DNA of 56,856 nt from Actinomycetota bacterium (GCA_027313705.1 DAHVDE010000077.1:1-56856), one strand, 5' to 3'; positions 42,151-49,974 are shown, numbered from the stretch's first letter. Notes: generated from the sequence alone by a model not told the origin. A program made the numbers and translations.

Positions 42151-42483
42151 GGCTGGCCTCCTGTAGCTCCTGGCCTGGTGCGGGCCAACCACCAAATCTA
42201 AACTCAGCGTCAGCCAGGCGCCAGCGGCGACCGGGCCGCTGCCGCTGCCGCTGCAATGACTGCCAGGGTCCTGCGGCCGGCAGGTACGCCATGACCACGC
42301 TGACCCAGGCTCTCCGCCCGCGCCCGCCCGCGCAAGGCGGTCAGTCGAAACAGGCGGGCGCGGACGGTCCGCTGCTGCGCCGCATGCGGGCAATGCTGTA
42401 AACCACCATCAGAAATCAGACGGTCCTGCACAGAAAATGGCTTGACCGATGGTATCGGGGAACCTCGTGCTGCTGAAGCCCGC
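42151..42483. other. Intergenic region between HNH and VOC genes
   Basis: 333 bases. It holds the VOC ribosome site and promoter (AT-rich AATCTAAACT around 42195-42205 is the best -10 area, minus strand). A 36-codon plus-strand frame at 42291-42401 has no homology or ribosome site. Nothing else is supported. Confidence 0.4.
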
Positions 42484-43998
42484 CTACGCCGCGGCCGCCG
42501 GCGGGCTGTGACTATGAAAGACCTTAGTGCCGTCGGGACTTCGCATGGTCGTCGTCCCGTCGGCATTGAGAGTGATCGTCCAGCCCCAGGCATGAATTAG
42601 GATCAAATGGTGGAAACTACACAAAAGAATTAGATTATCGAGTTTAGTAATCCCGCCTTTGCTCCGCCACCTGACGTGATGCACCGAACACGCCGCAGGC
42701 GGCTGATCACAACCAGGCGCCGCACAGTGCCTGTCGCGCGCGATCACGGCACGCCGCAGATGCGGTGGGATCGTCTCGGTGGCAGCGCCCGTGTCCAGCG
42801 GCAAGCTGACCGATCCGGCGACTCCGCTGAGCTCGCGCCGGCGGAGCCAGGATGCCAGCCCGCGCGGCCCGGTGAACAGGGCCGAGGCGTTAGCGATGAA
42901 CAGGTCGCGGACACTGCCAGCGTTCAGCGATGCCCTCGGACCCTGGCCGGTCACGGCCGCCACCAGCCTGCCGAGCAGTTCGTGATCCAGGAATCCGGTC
43001 ACGATCGGAACGATAGAAGCGTCACACTCGTCCCCCGGACCAGCCAGGGGAAGGCCCCCAGCCGGATCAGGAACCGCCGCAAGCTCCGCCAGCCCCGCGC
43101 CGCTCCCCAGCCCCGCACCGCTCCCCAGCCCCGCACCGCTCCCCAGCCCCGCGCCGCTCCCCAGCCCCGCGCCGAGGCGGCGGAGGAGTTCGTCGAGGCC
43201 GATGTGAAGCTGGATCTGAGTGGGCTGGCCGGCCCGGTCGGGGAGGCAGCCCGCCGCGATCAGCCGACGGCATGCCTCGGCTAGGGCGTCGTGCCGGCGC
43301 TGGGCGGCAGTGCGGTTGTCTTCAGGACCCATTTTCTTGCCCAGTGCGTCGAGCACCGCCCCGAACGCCTCGCGGCACTGCGGGGTGAGGTCGCCCTCCA
43401 GGTAACCCGCGCCACCATAGGTGGTCGCCAGTTTCAGCCGCCGGTCTTCGAAGTCCCTGCCCCGGTCCTGATCGGGTTCGGCGAGCGCGGCCAGCATCTG
43501 CTCGACCAGCTTGGCCAGGTCCGCGAGGTCGAGCCCGGCGGCCAGGCTATCGAGGAGCACCTGGTCAGCCTCGGCCCGCCTGGACTCAGGGAGCTTATCG
43601 CTCCACGCGCACAACAGCCGCGCGACGGGCAAGGTTACCCGCGTTCGCGCCAGAGCGTCGGCGATCAGCGGGTGGGCCCGCAGGGTACGCATCCATGCCA
43701 CCGAGCCTGAGGCGTCCGCAGCCGTGACTTTGGTCTGCCACCGCAGCCAGGTCCTGGCCGTTCCCTGCCCGTCGTCGACATACCCTTCGCCTCGGTCAAA
43801 CGCAGAGAGGATCGCGGCGTGCGCGGCGGCCTGCATCGACCTGGCGTTCTCCAGTTTGCGCAGGCAGTCGGCCTGCACTGCGGCCGGGGACTGCCTGAAA
43901 TCAGCCCGAGCGAGCCAGCCAAGCCCGGCCAGCACCATCCCGATGGCCTCACAGGCGCTCGCCGGAGACGGCACAAGCGGCTGGTCAAGGTCGCCCAC
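42484..43998 (-). CDS. HNH endonuclease with DUF222 (13E12-type) domain
   Basis: 504 residues from GTG 43998, which is seven bases after GGAGG; a longer frame runs to 44145. The DUF222 region spans about residues 15-300 (ENARSMQAAAHAAILSAFDRGEG, RTWLRWQTKVTAADA). A C-terminal HNH motif follows: RDRHCAAPGCDQPPAACSVHH, then HHVRWRSKGGITKLDNLILLC and FHH, with two CxxC-like zinc pairs. These genes are multi-copy in actinobacteria and behave like mobile or selfish elements, though nuclease targets are unknown. An 18-base repeat inserts GAGLGS units in the linker. Confidence 0.9.
   Translation of the reverse strand: MGDLDQPLVPSPASACEAIGMVLAGLGWLARADFRQSPAAVQADCLRKLENARSMQAAAHAAILSAFDRGEGYVDDGQGTARTWLRWQTKVTAADASGSVAWMRTLRAHPLIADALARTRVTLPVARLLCAWSDKLPESRRAEADQVLLDSLAAGLDLADLAKLVEQMLAALAEPDQDRGRDFEDRRLKLATTYGGAGYLEGDLTPQCREAFGAVLDALGKKMGPEDNRTAAQRRHDALAEACRRLIAAGCLPDRAGQPTQIQLHIGLDELLRRLGAGLGSGAGLGSGAGLGSGAGLGSGAGLAELAAVPDPAGGLPLAGPGDECDASIVPIVTGFLDHELLGRLVAAVTGQGPRASLNAGSVRDLFIANASALFTGPRGLASWLRRRELSGVAGSVSLPLDTGAATETIPPHLRRAVIARDRHCAAPGCDQPPAACSVHHVRWRSKGGITKLDNLILLCSFHHLILIHAWGWTITLNADGTTTMRSPDGTKVFHSHSPPAAAA
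43089..43174 (-). repeat. 18-bp tandem repeat inside the HNH gene
   Basis: Nearly five units of CCAGCCCCGC(G/A)CCGCTCC, in frame, encoding (GSGAGL)n in the linker between DUF222 and HNH domains. Copies differ only by G/A at one position, so the expansion looks recent. Confidence 0.95.
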
Positions 43999-44314
43999 CA
44001 GGCCACCTCCTTCGGGAAACAGCGCCGCGACAGGCAAGAAAAGGCAAGGAAAAGAGAACAGCTCACGGAGGGCCACTCGACCGGGAAACTCATAAATCGC
44101 GCCAACAGCCAAAGTCCAGATCCAGGTCCGGACCGCAACACCCATCCCGGCGATGCCATCTCTTCAAGGTACTCACAACGCTACTCCGCCCTACTGACAA
44201 TCAGCCCGCCGAAACGCGCCCCGCCGGGTGTGCGACACGTTTGCAGGGGTCCCACGTTCGGCCTGGATATGATGGGAGCCTGGTTGTGAATTAACAGCCA
44301 GATAAGGAGTGCCC
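43999..44314. promoter_or_regulatory. Divergent region between HNH gene and DUF6788 remnant
   Basis: 316 bases, AT-richer than its surroundings. A plus-strand TATGAT (44268-44273) about 40 bases before ATG 44315 and an AAGGAG ribosome site (44304-44309) still look functional for the broken downstream gene. No separate gene is seen; the minus-strand frame here is only an unsupported extension of HNH. Confidence 0.45.
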
Positions 44315-44527
44315 ATGCCTGAGCTGTCGCCTGCGGAACTGGAGGCCGAGCGGGACCGCCTGTATGCGCAGCTCAGCCGGGTTGGTGACTTCCGCCGGGG
44401 ATCGGTGAGCGAGAAGGAGAAAGTGCGGGCGGGCTGAGGTGGCCCGCCATGCGGAGTTCACGGCGATCGCCGAGCGGATCGCAGAGGTGAGCGAGGAGAT
44501 CGGCGAGGCCCGGCCGGCCCCTCAAGC
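44315..44527 (+). pseudogene. DUF6788-family gene remnant with internal deletion and frameshift
   Basis: The start MPELSPAELEAERDRLYAQL then SRVGDFRRGSVSE is the N-terminus of the DUF6788 family, small proteins often found with transposases. In intact members a Cys-rich block (RRCGKPNC-like) follows SVSE. Here SVSE runs directly into EKEKVRAG and a stop at 44437. In the next frame the C-terminal part resumes (AEVARHAEFTAIAERIAEVS, EEIGEARP). So about 45 residues including the Cys motif are lost and a frameshift exists. It hints at a former transposon. Confidence 0.6.
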
Positions 44528-44734
44528 CAGCCCATCGGCCAGCAAACCGGTGAAGAACTCGTGATCCTGCCAGGTCAGCGCCTCAAGCTCGAGCGGGCAG
44601 AGCAGGATCTCCCGGCCGGAACCCGGCACGAAGATCCGCAACCTGGCGCCGTTTCTTGTGCTGACCCGCGACACCTCGACCTCGGTGAACTCGTTAGCGA
44701 CGGTAATCGCCTCCCTGCTGGCCGGCGCGCTCAC
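44522..44734 (-). CDS. Small conserved protein of dioxygenase operons
   Basis: 70 residues starting at GTG 44734, seven bases after the beta-subunit stop, hence in the dioxygenase operon. Core pattern: FTEVEVSRVSTRNGARLRIF, GREILLCPLELEALTWQ, EFFTGLLADGLA. Similar short proteins accompany Rieske dioxygenase genes in actinobacteria and are sometimes mislabelled dihydrodiol dehydrogenase. Far too short for such an enzyme; possibly an assembly or electron-transfer helper. Function unknown. Confidence 0.7.
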   Translation of the reverse strand: MSAPASREAITVANEFTEVEVSRVSTRNGARLRIFVPGSGREILLCPLELEALTWQDHEFFTGLLADGLA

Positions 44735-44741
44735 CTGAACC

Positions 44742-45254
44742 TCACAAGAACGCTGCCAGGTTCTGGGTGCGCAGCACCGATTCGTCGACCTTGATCTCCC
44801 GCCTGGCCAGGCGCATCCCCTCCGTGGTCAGGCGGAGCAGGTCGGTGCGCCCGGCGCAGACCAGGTCAGCTTCCCTGGTGTCACCCCTGCTGCGGAAGAG
44901 CAGCAGCGCCGACTCGACGTAGAGCTCGGTCTCGCTGAACGCGAAGGTCCGCACGTTGGACACGAAGTGCCTGGTCCGCGAGGGCGGGTCCTCGGCCCAG
45001 GCGTGCTCGGTGAGCAGGCGCTGCACCCGCTTGAGCAGCGAGTACATGTCTTCGTCGAAGTGACCCATGTCGGGTAGTGAGTCGAAACCGGCGCCGCGGG
45101 CCGTCGTCACCCGCACCGGCATCACGTATTTGATGTCCTCGCAGAGCAGTCCGAGCCAGCCCAGGTAATCGCCGGCGTCGAGCAGTGCCGCCTCCTCCAC
45201 CAAGAACTGATGCGCCGCCTGATGCAACTCGTCGCTATAAGGAAGTGGCTTCAT
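44742..45254 (-). CDS. Aromatic ring-hydroxylating dioxygenase beta subunit
   Basis: 170 residues, NTF2-like cone fold of the small subunit. Conserved parts: FLVEEAALLDAGDYLGWLGLL, IKYVMPVRVT, SRTRHFVSNVRTF, DLVCAGRTDLLRL and REIKVDESVLRTQNLAAFL. Structural partner of the Rieske alpha subunit in an alpha3beta3 enzyme. It overlaps the end of the alpha gene by 20 bases. No ferredoxin or reductase gene follows, so electron supply must come from elsewhere. Confidence 0.92.
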   Translation of the reverse strand: MKPLPYSDELHQAAHQFLVEEAALLDAGDYLGWLGLLCEDIKYVMPVRVTTARGAGFDSLPDMGHFDEDMYSLLKRVQRLLTEHAWAEDPPSRTRHFVSNVRTFAFSETELYVESALLLFRSRGDTREADLVCAGRTDLLRLTTEGMRLARREIKVDESVLRTQNLAAFL

Positions 45255-46578
45255 CGCGCGCTCCCAGGTGCTCGCTCCACTGCGACAGCCAGTGCCGCTG
45301 GTTGAACTCGCCGAATCCCTGGTAGGCGACGCCGGGACCGGAGAATCCCGCCATCGGCGGCTTGACCGGCTTGTCTTCTGACGTCAACCCCATCCGGCTG
45401 TTGAGCAGCAGTCGCCTGGCCATCGACCCGGCCGCCATCTCGGTGATCGAGACCCAGTTCTCCACGTCGTCCTGCTCGAACATGCCCGAGCTTCCGAAGC
45501 ACATCAGGTAGGCGCGGTAGGACTGCCGCTTGAAATGCTCAGATGCTCCGGCATCGACCGCGAACCAGGAAAGTACCTCTGTTTCGTTCTCAGAAACCGG
45601 CTGCCATTGCCTGACCGAGATGAACGGCGCTACGGTGCCTGCCGCGTCGATCACCGGCCAGTTATGCACGAAGCTCAGGTTGGGGAACAACGTCGCGGCC
45701 GACACCATGAACCCCGACTCCTCGACCAGCCCGGCCTGGTCCTTCGACCACGTCGCCGCCATCGTGACGATCATCTCGTCCGGATAGCCGACGTAGCGGA
45801 GTTGCTCAAGGAAGGAACCGCCAGGCGGGAGCTTGCAGGTGGTACCGCTCCCCGGACCGGCCATGTACAAGGCGCCTTCCTTGCGCTTGTTCGCCTTTGG
45901 CTCGCGGGACAGTCCGATGTCGACGACGCTGGCGTGCGTGTGGGGGGTGTGATAACTGTCGCCAGCGAAGTTCTCCGCGCCGATCTTCCAGTTCGCCTTG
46001 ATCCGCCACCGCTGCGGCCCGCGAAGCTGCACTCCCGCCGGGCTTTGCCGAGTATAAAAATCTAGGTAATAGCAAAAATCACCGAGCCACTCGCGCAAAG
46101 CCGGGGGGTCCGCGTTCAGGCTGACGAAGATCAGTCCGTTGTACGTATCGATAGCGGGTGCCGGGAGCAGGCTCTGATCTTCCCTCGCGAACCCGTCATC
46201 GCCGCCGTAAGCCTCGGCGTGGAAAGGCACTCCGGCCAGCCGCCCGTCGTTGCGGTAAGTCCAGGCGTGATAAGGGCAGCGGAAGTGCGATGCGTTGCCC
46301 ATTTCTGCCCGGCACACCGCCATGCCCTTGTGCAGGCACATGTTGAACAACGCCCGCACGGTGCCGTTCTCGTCCCTGACCACGATGAAGGAATCGGCGA
46401 GCACCCGCCGCACCACGTAATCACCCGGCGAGGGAATCTCCGATTCGTGGGCGAGGAAGATCCACGCGCTGGAAAACAGCCGGTCGCGCTCCAGCGCGAA
46501 GATCTCGGCGTCGTTGTAGATGCGGGCTGGGATCATGCCGCGGCCGACATCGGCGAGCACGCCTGGCAGGTCGATCAT
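45235..46578 (-). CDS. Aromatic ring-hydroxylating dioxygenase alpha subunit (Rieske)
   Basis: 447 residues. The Rieske [2Fe-2S] site is CLHKG (residues near 81) and FRCPYHAWTY about 20 residues later. The mononuclear iron site is GAENFAGDSYHTPHTHAS (two His) with Asp in EQDDVENW. Dihydroxylates an aromatic ring using O2 and electrons from a ferredoxin. Substrate cannot be told; the set resembles biphenyl/benzoate or polycyclic-type enzymes. ATG 46578 has no clear ribosome site, so translation may be coupled to an upstream reading frame. Confidence 0.94.
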   Translation of the reverse strand: MIDLPGVLADVGRGMIPARIYNDAEIFALERDRLFSSAWIFLAHESEIPSPGDYVVRRVLADSFIVVRDENGTVRALFNMCLHKGMAVCRAEMGNASHFRCPYHAWTYRNDGRLAGVPFHAEAYGGDDGFAREDQSLLPAPAIDTYNGLIFVSLNADPPALREWLGDFCYYLDFYTRQSPAGVQLRGPQRWRIKANWKIGAENFAGDSYHTPHTHASVVDIGLSREPKANKRKEGALYMAGPGSGTTCKLPPGGSFLEQLRYVGYPDEMIVTMAATWSKDQAGLVEESGFMVSAATLFPNLSFVHNWPVIDAAGTVAPFISVRQWQPVSENETEVLSWFAVDAGASEHFKRQSYRAYLMCFGSSGMFEQDDVENWVSITEMAAGSMARRLLLNSRMGLTSEDKPVKPPMAGFSGPGVAYQGFGEFNQRHWLSQWSEHLGARDEATSL

Positions 46579-46585
46579 GGCGCGG

Positions 46586-46729
46586 CTACAGGCCGAATCC
46601 GGCCGCAGCGAGCCTGGTCACGTGATAGCGCCATACACTCTCCTCGTTTAGCGTGCCGCCGAGGTCGGGCAAACCCGGCGATATCTGCCTGTGACAAGTC
46701 TGGCGGATTAGCCCCGGCTTGCGCGGCAC
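46586..46729 (-). CDS. Possible small gene upstream of the dioxygenase
   Basis: A 47-codon frame from GTG 46729 to a TAG seven bases before the alpha-subunit ATG. The C-terminal half (GLPDLGGTLNEESVWRYHV, then TRLAAAGFGL) has G/C-rich third positions as in real genes here. The alpha gene lacks its own ribosome site, so coupling would make sense. The N-terminal half crosses a hairpin and is doubtful. It could be the C-terminal scrap of a lost gene. Not recognised. Confidence 0.3.
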   Translation of the reverse strand: MPRKPGLIRQTCHRQISPGLPDLGGTLNEESVWRYHVTRLAAAGFGL

Positions 46730-46754
46730 CAAGCAAGCACGCGGCAAGCCGGGG
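46712..46754 (-). terminator. Hairpin downstream of the collapsed two-component genes
   Basis: CCCCGGCTTGC (46712-46722) pairs perfectly with GCAAGCCGGGG (46744-46754), 21-base loop. No U tract. It lies between the regulator remnant and the dioxygenase operon, both on the minus strand, and would end transcription from the former. Confidence 0.5.
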
Positions 46755-46866
46755 CGACTTCGCGCCGCAGCGCCACTAGCTCAGAATGCCGCATTCTGCA
46801 ACGATACGACGCGGGACTTAGAAGTCCTCGCCCTGACCGTGCTCAAGCGCGAACGCCAGCTAGTCA

Positions 46867-47272
46867 TCAGCTAGTCCAGCCGGGGCGGACCAGGCCCGAC
46901 TGGTAGGCGAGGACTACTAGCTGAGCACGGTTGCGGGCGGCTAGCTTCATAAGCGCGCGGGCGACGTGGGTTTTGACTGCGGGTCGCTGAGATGCCGTCG
47001 AGGCCGGGCATCCTGATGTCCAGCGGCAAGGTCGCCACCACCAGAAGCCCGCCTTCGCTGCGCCGCGCCGCCCGCAGGCTGCCGCCGAGTGCATCCGCTC
47101 GCTCGGTCATCCCCGTGATCCCGTTTCCGGCGACGCAATCTCGGCCAGGCAAGAACGCGACGATGAGCGCGAGGTAGGGTGCCTTGGCACCGAGCGTGGC
47201 TGCGGGCAGCGAGGTGACCGGCGTGAATCCGAGCACCGTCACCGGGTAGGCGCGGCGAGCGACAAGCGACAA
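46867..47272 (-). pseudogene. Collapsed two-component system (kinase tail, receiver stub, LuxR tail)
   Basis: Four pieces in order. A hydrophobic stretch (FTPVTSLPAATLGA, APYLALIVAF) resembles a sensor membrane region. GNGITGMTERADALGGSLRA, then SEGGLLVVATLPL, is the G2 box and end of a NarL-type histidine kinase. It is fused at about 47020 to DIRMPGLDGISATR, the phosphorylation-site strand of a response regulator. After a frameshift comes VKTHVARALMKLAARNRAQL, then VVLAYQSGLVRPG, a LuxR helix-turn-helix end (46876-46977). Most of both proteins is missing. A pseudogene left by repeated deletion. Confidence 0.75.
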
Positions 47273-47357
47273 ACTCCCTGCGCCTAGAAGCAGGTAACCG
47301 ACGGGCGTGGTCGCCGGATGGGCACGGCCGTACCGCGCAGAAGCTACCAGGACCTAG

Positions 47358-47426
47358 CCGCTTGGCCTTTCCGGTGCCATGCTGGCCGATCCTTCCTTTC
47401 TTATTCTCGACGAGCCGGAGACGGCC
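47358..47426 (+). pseudogene. ABC transporter ATPase scrap (signature and Walker B)
   Basis: Plus-strand PLGLSGAMLADPSFLILDEP then ETA. The LSG of the ABC signature is joined, with about ten residues missing, to the Walker B segment AMLADPSFLILDEP. A stop precedes it at 47355. No other ABC sequence is seen nearby. Too short to be a gene; a remnant. Confidence 0.55.
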
Positions 47427-47436
47427 AGCCAAGTCG

Positions 47437-48438
47437 CTATCCCGGCGCAGGGCGCGGGCAGGGAATCCTCACCTGCAGGTCGCTGAACTGCGGAGTCGTG
47501 GCAGCGGCGACTGCCTTGCCTGTCGTGGCAAGCCAGGTCTTGATCGCCAGCCCGGTCTCGGCCGGCGCTTCAAGCTGTGGCACATGGCCGATGTCAGGCA
47601 GTTCGACCAGTGCCCAGTCCTGGTGAGCTTGCGCGGCCATCCTGGCCACCGACACGGGCACGAGGCGGTCACGCTGGCCGTGGATGACCAGGACCGGGCA
47701 TTTCAGGTCGCGGATGCCGCGCCGGTAGGCCTGGCCGCGCACCAGGCTGACGGTCTCGAGCACGGAGCGGGCGGCGTCGGCGAAGTCCCTGGCGTTACCG
47801 GTCATCTCCGCGCGCTGCCTGGCCACCTCGATATGCCGGTCGACAATGTCCTGCGGCACCCGTTTAGGGTCGACGCAGCAGAGCGCGAGCGTCGAGGACA
47901 CCAGGGACTCGACCGGCATGAACCGGCGCTGGTGGATGAGCAGCGGGCCGAGTACCGGCACGGCCGACATCGCGAAAACCGCGGCGACCAGCGGATCAGG
48001 TCGTATCGGCCGAAACGGCAGCGCCGGGTCGACGAGGATCAGCCCGGCCACGGCGGCGGGCTCGGCGCTGGCTTCCAGCAGCGCGATCATGCCGCCCATC
48101 GAGTTGCCCATCAAGATCACTGGCCGGCCGGAAACCAGGTTGATGAAGCGGTGCAGCAGCGCACGATTCGACGACACGTCGGCGCCCCTGCTGTCCGATC
48201 TGGTCAGGCCGTGCCCGGCAAGATCGGGGGCTAGCAGCCGGTACTTGCGGGTGAGCAGCGGTGCGATCGCCGTCCAGTTGACCGCGGCCCCGCCGAGCCC
48301 GTGCACCGCCACGATCAGCGGTCCGCTGGCAGGTCCGCCGAAGTCCAGGTAGTGAACGGGACCGTCGATGTCGGTCCACCGTGAGCGACCGCGGAGCCCT
48401 CGCGGGGGTCCGCCGTTGATCCGCTCGAGTGCGGTCAT
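47437..48438 (-). CDS. Alpha/beta hydrolase
   Basis: 333 residues. VAVHGLGGAAVNW is the oxyanion loop, ILMGNSMGGMIALLEA the nucleophile elbow (Ser), VLVIHGQRDRLVPVS the Asp, and DIGHVPQLEAP the His, so the triad is complete. A cap domain lies at about residues 140-230. General esterase/hydrolase; relatives include C-C bond hydrolases of aromatic meta-cleavage, which would suit the dioxygenase nearby, but this is inference. ATG 48438 overlaps the stop of the shortened TetR gene as ATGA, hence one operon. Confidence 0.88.
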   Translation of the reverse strand: MTALERINGGPPRGLRGRSRWTDIDGPVHYLDFGGPASGPLIVAVHGLGGAAVNWTAIAPLLTRKYRLLAPDLAGHGLTRSDSRGADVSSNRALLHRFINLVSGRPVILMGNSMGGMIALLEASAEPAAVAGLILVDPALPFRPIRPDPLVAAVFAMSAVPVLGPLLIHQRRFMPVESLVSSTLALCCVDPKRVPQDIVDRHIEVARQRAEMTGNARDFADAARSVLETVSLVRGQAYRRGIRDLKCPVLVIHGQRDRLVPVSVARMAAQAHQDWALVELPDIGHVPQLEAPAETGLAIKTWLATTGKAVAAATTPQFSDLQVRIPCPRPAPG

Positions 48439-48626
48439 GAGCCGCCCGGAGCCATAGCGAGCACGCCCGCAATAAACAGGTCGGCGCCGAACTGTTCCTG
48501 AGCGAGCCGCCTGATCGTCACGGCCTCGACACCCTCGGCGTCGGCAAGCTGAAGCGCCCGGTCTACCACGGCTGACCGGCTGAGCTTAATCCGCTCGGCT
48601 TCCGCCGCTCCCGCTGGCGCCATCAT
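48435..48626 (-). pseudogene. TetR-family regulator reduced to its two ends by in-frame deletion
   Basis: 63 codons. Residues 13-43 (IKLSRSAVVDRALQLADAEG, VEAVTIRRLAQE) are the first helices of a TetR DNA-binding domain. After about residue 44 the sequence jumps to QFGADLFIAGVLAMAP, which resembles the last helix of a TetR_C domain (normally FxxGLDLxxxGL). About 130-150 residues are missing, including the recognition helix and dimer interface. Frame, start, promoter and coupling to the hydrolase are intact, so a short peptide is probably made. It cannot be a working repressor. Confidence 0.75.
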
Positions 48627-48632
48627 CCAACA

Positions 48633-48661
48633 ACTATACGACGTATAGTCACTCTCTGCAA
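48633..48661 (-). promoter_or_regulatory. Sigma70-type promoter with TetR-type operator
   Basis: On the minus strand TTGCAG (48656-48661), 17 bases, TATAGT (48633-48638). The palindrome ACTATAC-GTC-GTATAGT (48633-48649) covers the -10 and half of the spacer, the usual place for an autorepressor. Only six bases separate TATAGT from the ATG, so the transcript should be leaderless. Confidence 0.75.
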
Positions 48662-48730
48662 CGTACGCGATACGGAAAGAGACAGTTCCTGGCAGGCAGC
48701 TAGGGGGGCGCGGTCCGGGCTCATGCTCCG

Positions 48731-48762
48731 GCGCTAGGCGGGGCGGGCGCTAGGCGGGGCGG
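48731..48762. repeat. 16-bp tandem duplication at the MFS stop codon
   Basis: Two exact copies of GCGCTAGGCGGGGCGG. The second supplies the TAG stop of the minus-strand MFS gene (48750-48752). Confidence 0.9.
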
Positions 48763-49952
48763 ATGGCACGGCAGGTGGCGGTGGATACCGTGATCACCGT
48801 GGTGAGGACCGGGATCAGGATCAGGGCCGTGCGCAGCGAGGTGGCGCTGGCTAGCTGGCCGATTACTACGGGGCCGCATACGAAGCCCGCCCAGCCGCAG
48901 GCGGAAACCAAGGTTACCGCCGTTCCGGCGGCTACGCCGTTCAGCCGGCCGGCCGCGCTGAACACTACAGGGATGACCGAGCCGAGCCCGGCCCCGAGTG
49001 CGGCGAAGCCGAGGAGCACGAGGGGCAGGTCAGCTACGGCCAGCCCGACCGCGAACAGTACTGTGGCGAGCCCGGCCAGGGCAGGCAGCAATTTCTCCGG
49101 CGAGAACCTGCCGACCAGCCGGTTACCTGCCAGCCGGACCACGACCATGGCGAGCAGGTAACCGGTGAAGCCGAGCGCGGCGACGGCCTGCACCGTGTGC
49201 AGCGAGGTGCGGAGGTAAACGGCGGCCCAGTCGGCGGCGGCTCCCTCGCAGAGCATGTCCGCGATCGCTATCGCGCCGAGCACCCCGATCGCCACCAAGG
49301 CCTGACGCGGGATCGGCGGGTGATGCCTGTCCTCGTGCTTGTCCGGGCGCTGGCGGGCGTCTGGCAGCATCCCGGCTGTCAGCCATCCCCCGATGACCAG
49401 GCACGGCGCAGACAACAACAGCAGCTGGCCGCTCAGCGAAATCCCGAACGCGACCCCGGCGGCGCCGATCGCCGCCCCTGCGAACGAGCCGATGCTCCAC
49501 CAGCCATGGAATCCCGGCATCAGCGCCCGGCCGGCCTGCCGCTCCACCGTGATCGCCTGCGTGTTCACCGACACGTCCATCGTGCCGAGGAAGGCGCCCC
49601 ACGCCATGAGGGCGCAGAACAGGCCGGCGGCCGACCCGGCCAGCCCGACCAAGGGCCCGGCCAGGCAGTAGCCCGCCATCGTGATGCGCACGAGCAGCCT
49701 GCTGCCGAACCTCGGCAGCAGCCGCGCCACGACCAGCATCGCGAGCACGGACCCGACCGGTGCCCCGAGCAAGGCGAGCCCGAGCGTGCCGTCGCTGAGC
49801 CGCAGCACCTCCTTGACGTGCGGGATATGCGCGGTCCACGAGGCGAACAACAGGCCGTTGACGAAGAAGCCTGCCGTGACCCCGATCCGCGCGGCAACCC
49901 CTGGCTCAGATCCCCGCAGCGGCGGCGCGGCAGTCGTTGCCAGTTCAGACAC
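48750..49952 (-). CDS. MFS transporter (YbjJ-like)
   Basis: 400 residues with about 12 membrane segments. MFS signature regions: ARLLPRFGSRLLVRI after helix 2-3, and GTMDVSVNTQAITVERQAG after helix 4, the latter characteristic of the YbjJ/fucose-permease-like branch. PGFHGWWSIGSFAGAAIGA follows. Substrate unknown. Starts at GTG 49952, 22 bases after the DHA2 transporter, so both transporters are probably co-transcribed. Confidence 0.88.
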   Translation of the reverse strand: MSELATTAAPPLRGSEPGVAARIGVTAGFFVNGLLFASWTAHIPHVKEVLRLSDGTLGLALLGAPVGSVLAMLVVARLLPRFGSRLLVRITMAGYCLAGPLVGLAGSAAGLFCALMAWGAFLGTMDVSVNTQAITVERQAGRALMPGFHGWWSIGSFAGAAIGAAGVAFGISLSGQLLLLSAPCLVIGGWLTAGMLPDARQRPDKHEDRHHPPIPRQALVAIGVLGAIAIADMLCEGAAADWAAVYLRTSLHTVQAVAALGFTGYLLAMVVVRLAGNRLVGRFSPEKLLPALAGLATVLFAVGLAVADLPLVLLGFAALGAGLGSVIPVVFSAAGRLNGVAAGTAVTLVSACGWAGFVCGPVVIGQLASATSLRTALILIPVLTTVITVSTATCRAIRPA

Positions 49953-49974
49953 TCAAGACCTCGACCCCGCCCCG

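Noticed and set aside
42291-42401. 36-codon plus-strand frame between HNH and VOC genes
   Set aside because: No ribosome site and no recognisable sequence; could be chance.
43089-43174. Repeat array as a CRISPR candidate
   Set aside because: Units are 18 bp with no spacers and stay in frame within the HNH gene; it is a coding tandem repeat.
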